This document shows positions 6,310 through 6,342 of a stretch of DNA of 6,342 nucleotides, piece by piece. Made by a program: the position numbers and the translations under genes. Under the pieces are notes generated by a model. The model did not search any database and had not been told where the DNA came from. It saw nothing but the letters and a program-made list of their open reading frames with translations. Origin of the DNA: an uncultured Ruminococcus sp. (GTDB taxonomy: Bacteria > Bacillota > Clostridia > Oscillospirales > Ruminococcaceae); the NCBI GenBank assembly GCA_947177715.1, contig CAMWVM010000101.1:1-6342 (forward strand), in the 5' to 3' direction. Within the stretch, counting starts at the first letter, position 1; every line of letters begins with the position of its first letter.

Positions 6310-6342
6310 CTGTCTCTTATACCCATCTCCTAGCCCACGAGA
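6310..6342. other. Tn5/Nextera sequencing adapter read-through (artefact)
   Basis: The last 33 bases match the Illumina Nextera transposase adapter as I recall it at 31 of 33 positions. They start with the Tn5 mosaic end (CTGTCTCTTATA, then CCCATCT where the adapter has CACATCT) and continue as CTCCTAGCCCACGAGA where the adapter has CTCCGAGCCCACGAGA. Such a sequence at the very end of a contig is untrimmed library adapter and should be removed. Confidence 0.93.

Noticed and set aside
6310..6342. Genuine Tn5-like transposon end
   Set aside because: The match continues past the mosaic end into the synthetic Nextera adapter, which natural Tn5 lacks, and it stops at the contig edge.

Overview
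The window looks like an ordinary chromosomal segment from a low-GC, anaerobic, fermentative Firmicute, most like a Ruminococcus-type gut Clostridium. That placement is inferred from gene content and AT-rich spacers with canonical SD sequences, not from a marker gene. No mobile element, CRISPR array, tRNA or rRNA is visible. I found no evidence of an undescribed system.

Layout. Positions 1-1315 (minus strand) hold the start of an operon for a soluble NADH-linked flavin/iron-sulfur module: a NuoE/HydC-type subunit followed, with a one-base stop/start overlap, by a NuoF/HydB-type subunit that runs off the left edge. This pair is typical of trimeric (bifurcating) [FeFe]-hydrogenases. The catalytic partner would lie outside the window. 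Positions 1316-1626 hold the operon's strong promoter, its roughly 150-nt leader, and the terminator of the preceding gene. Positions 1627-3297 (minus) encode a lipoprotein beta-mannanase: lipobox signal peptide, Ser/Thr-rich linker, CBM35/6-like domain, GH26 catalytic domain. Positions 3298-3588 are a divergent promoter region with two near-consensus sigma-A promoters, one for the mannanase and one for pduL. Positions 3589-4167 (plus) encode PduL, a phosphotransacylase without an encapsulation peptide. Positions 4168-4366 are a convergent spacer packed with hairpin terminators. Positions 4367-6250 (minus) encode the Hsp90 chaperone HtpG. The last 33 bases (6310-6342) are a near-copy of a Tn5/Nextera sequencing adapter, so the right end is a library artefact and not genome.

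Together the metabolic genes fit a fibre-fermenting anaerobe: extracellular mannan cleavage, acetyl-phosphate formation from acetyl-CoA for ATP (PduL plus an acetate kinase not seen here), and re-oxidation of NADH and ferredoxin through a hydrogenase-type complex. The genes are separate transcription units apart from the nuoE-nuoF pair, so this link is physiological inference and not an operon.
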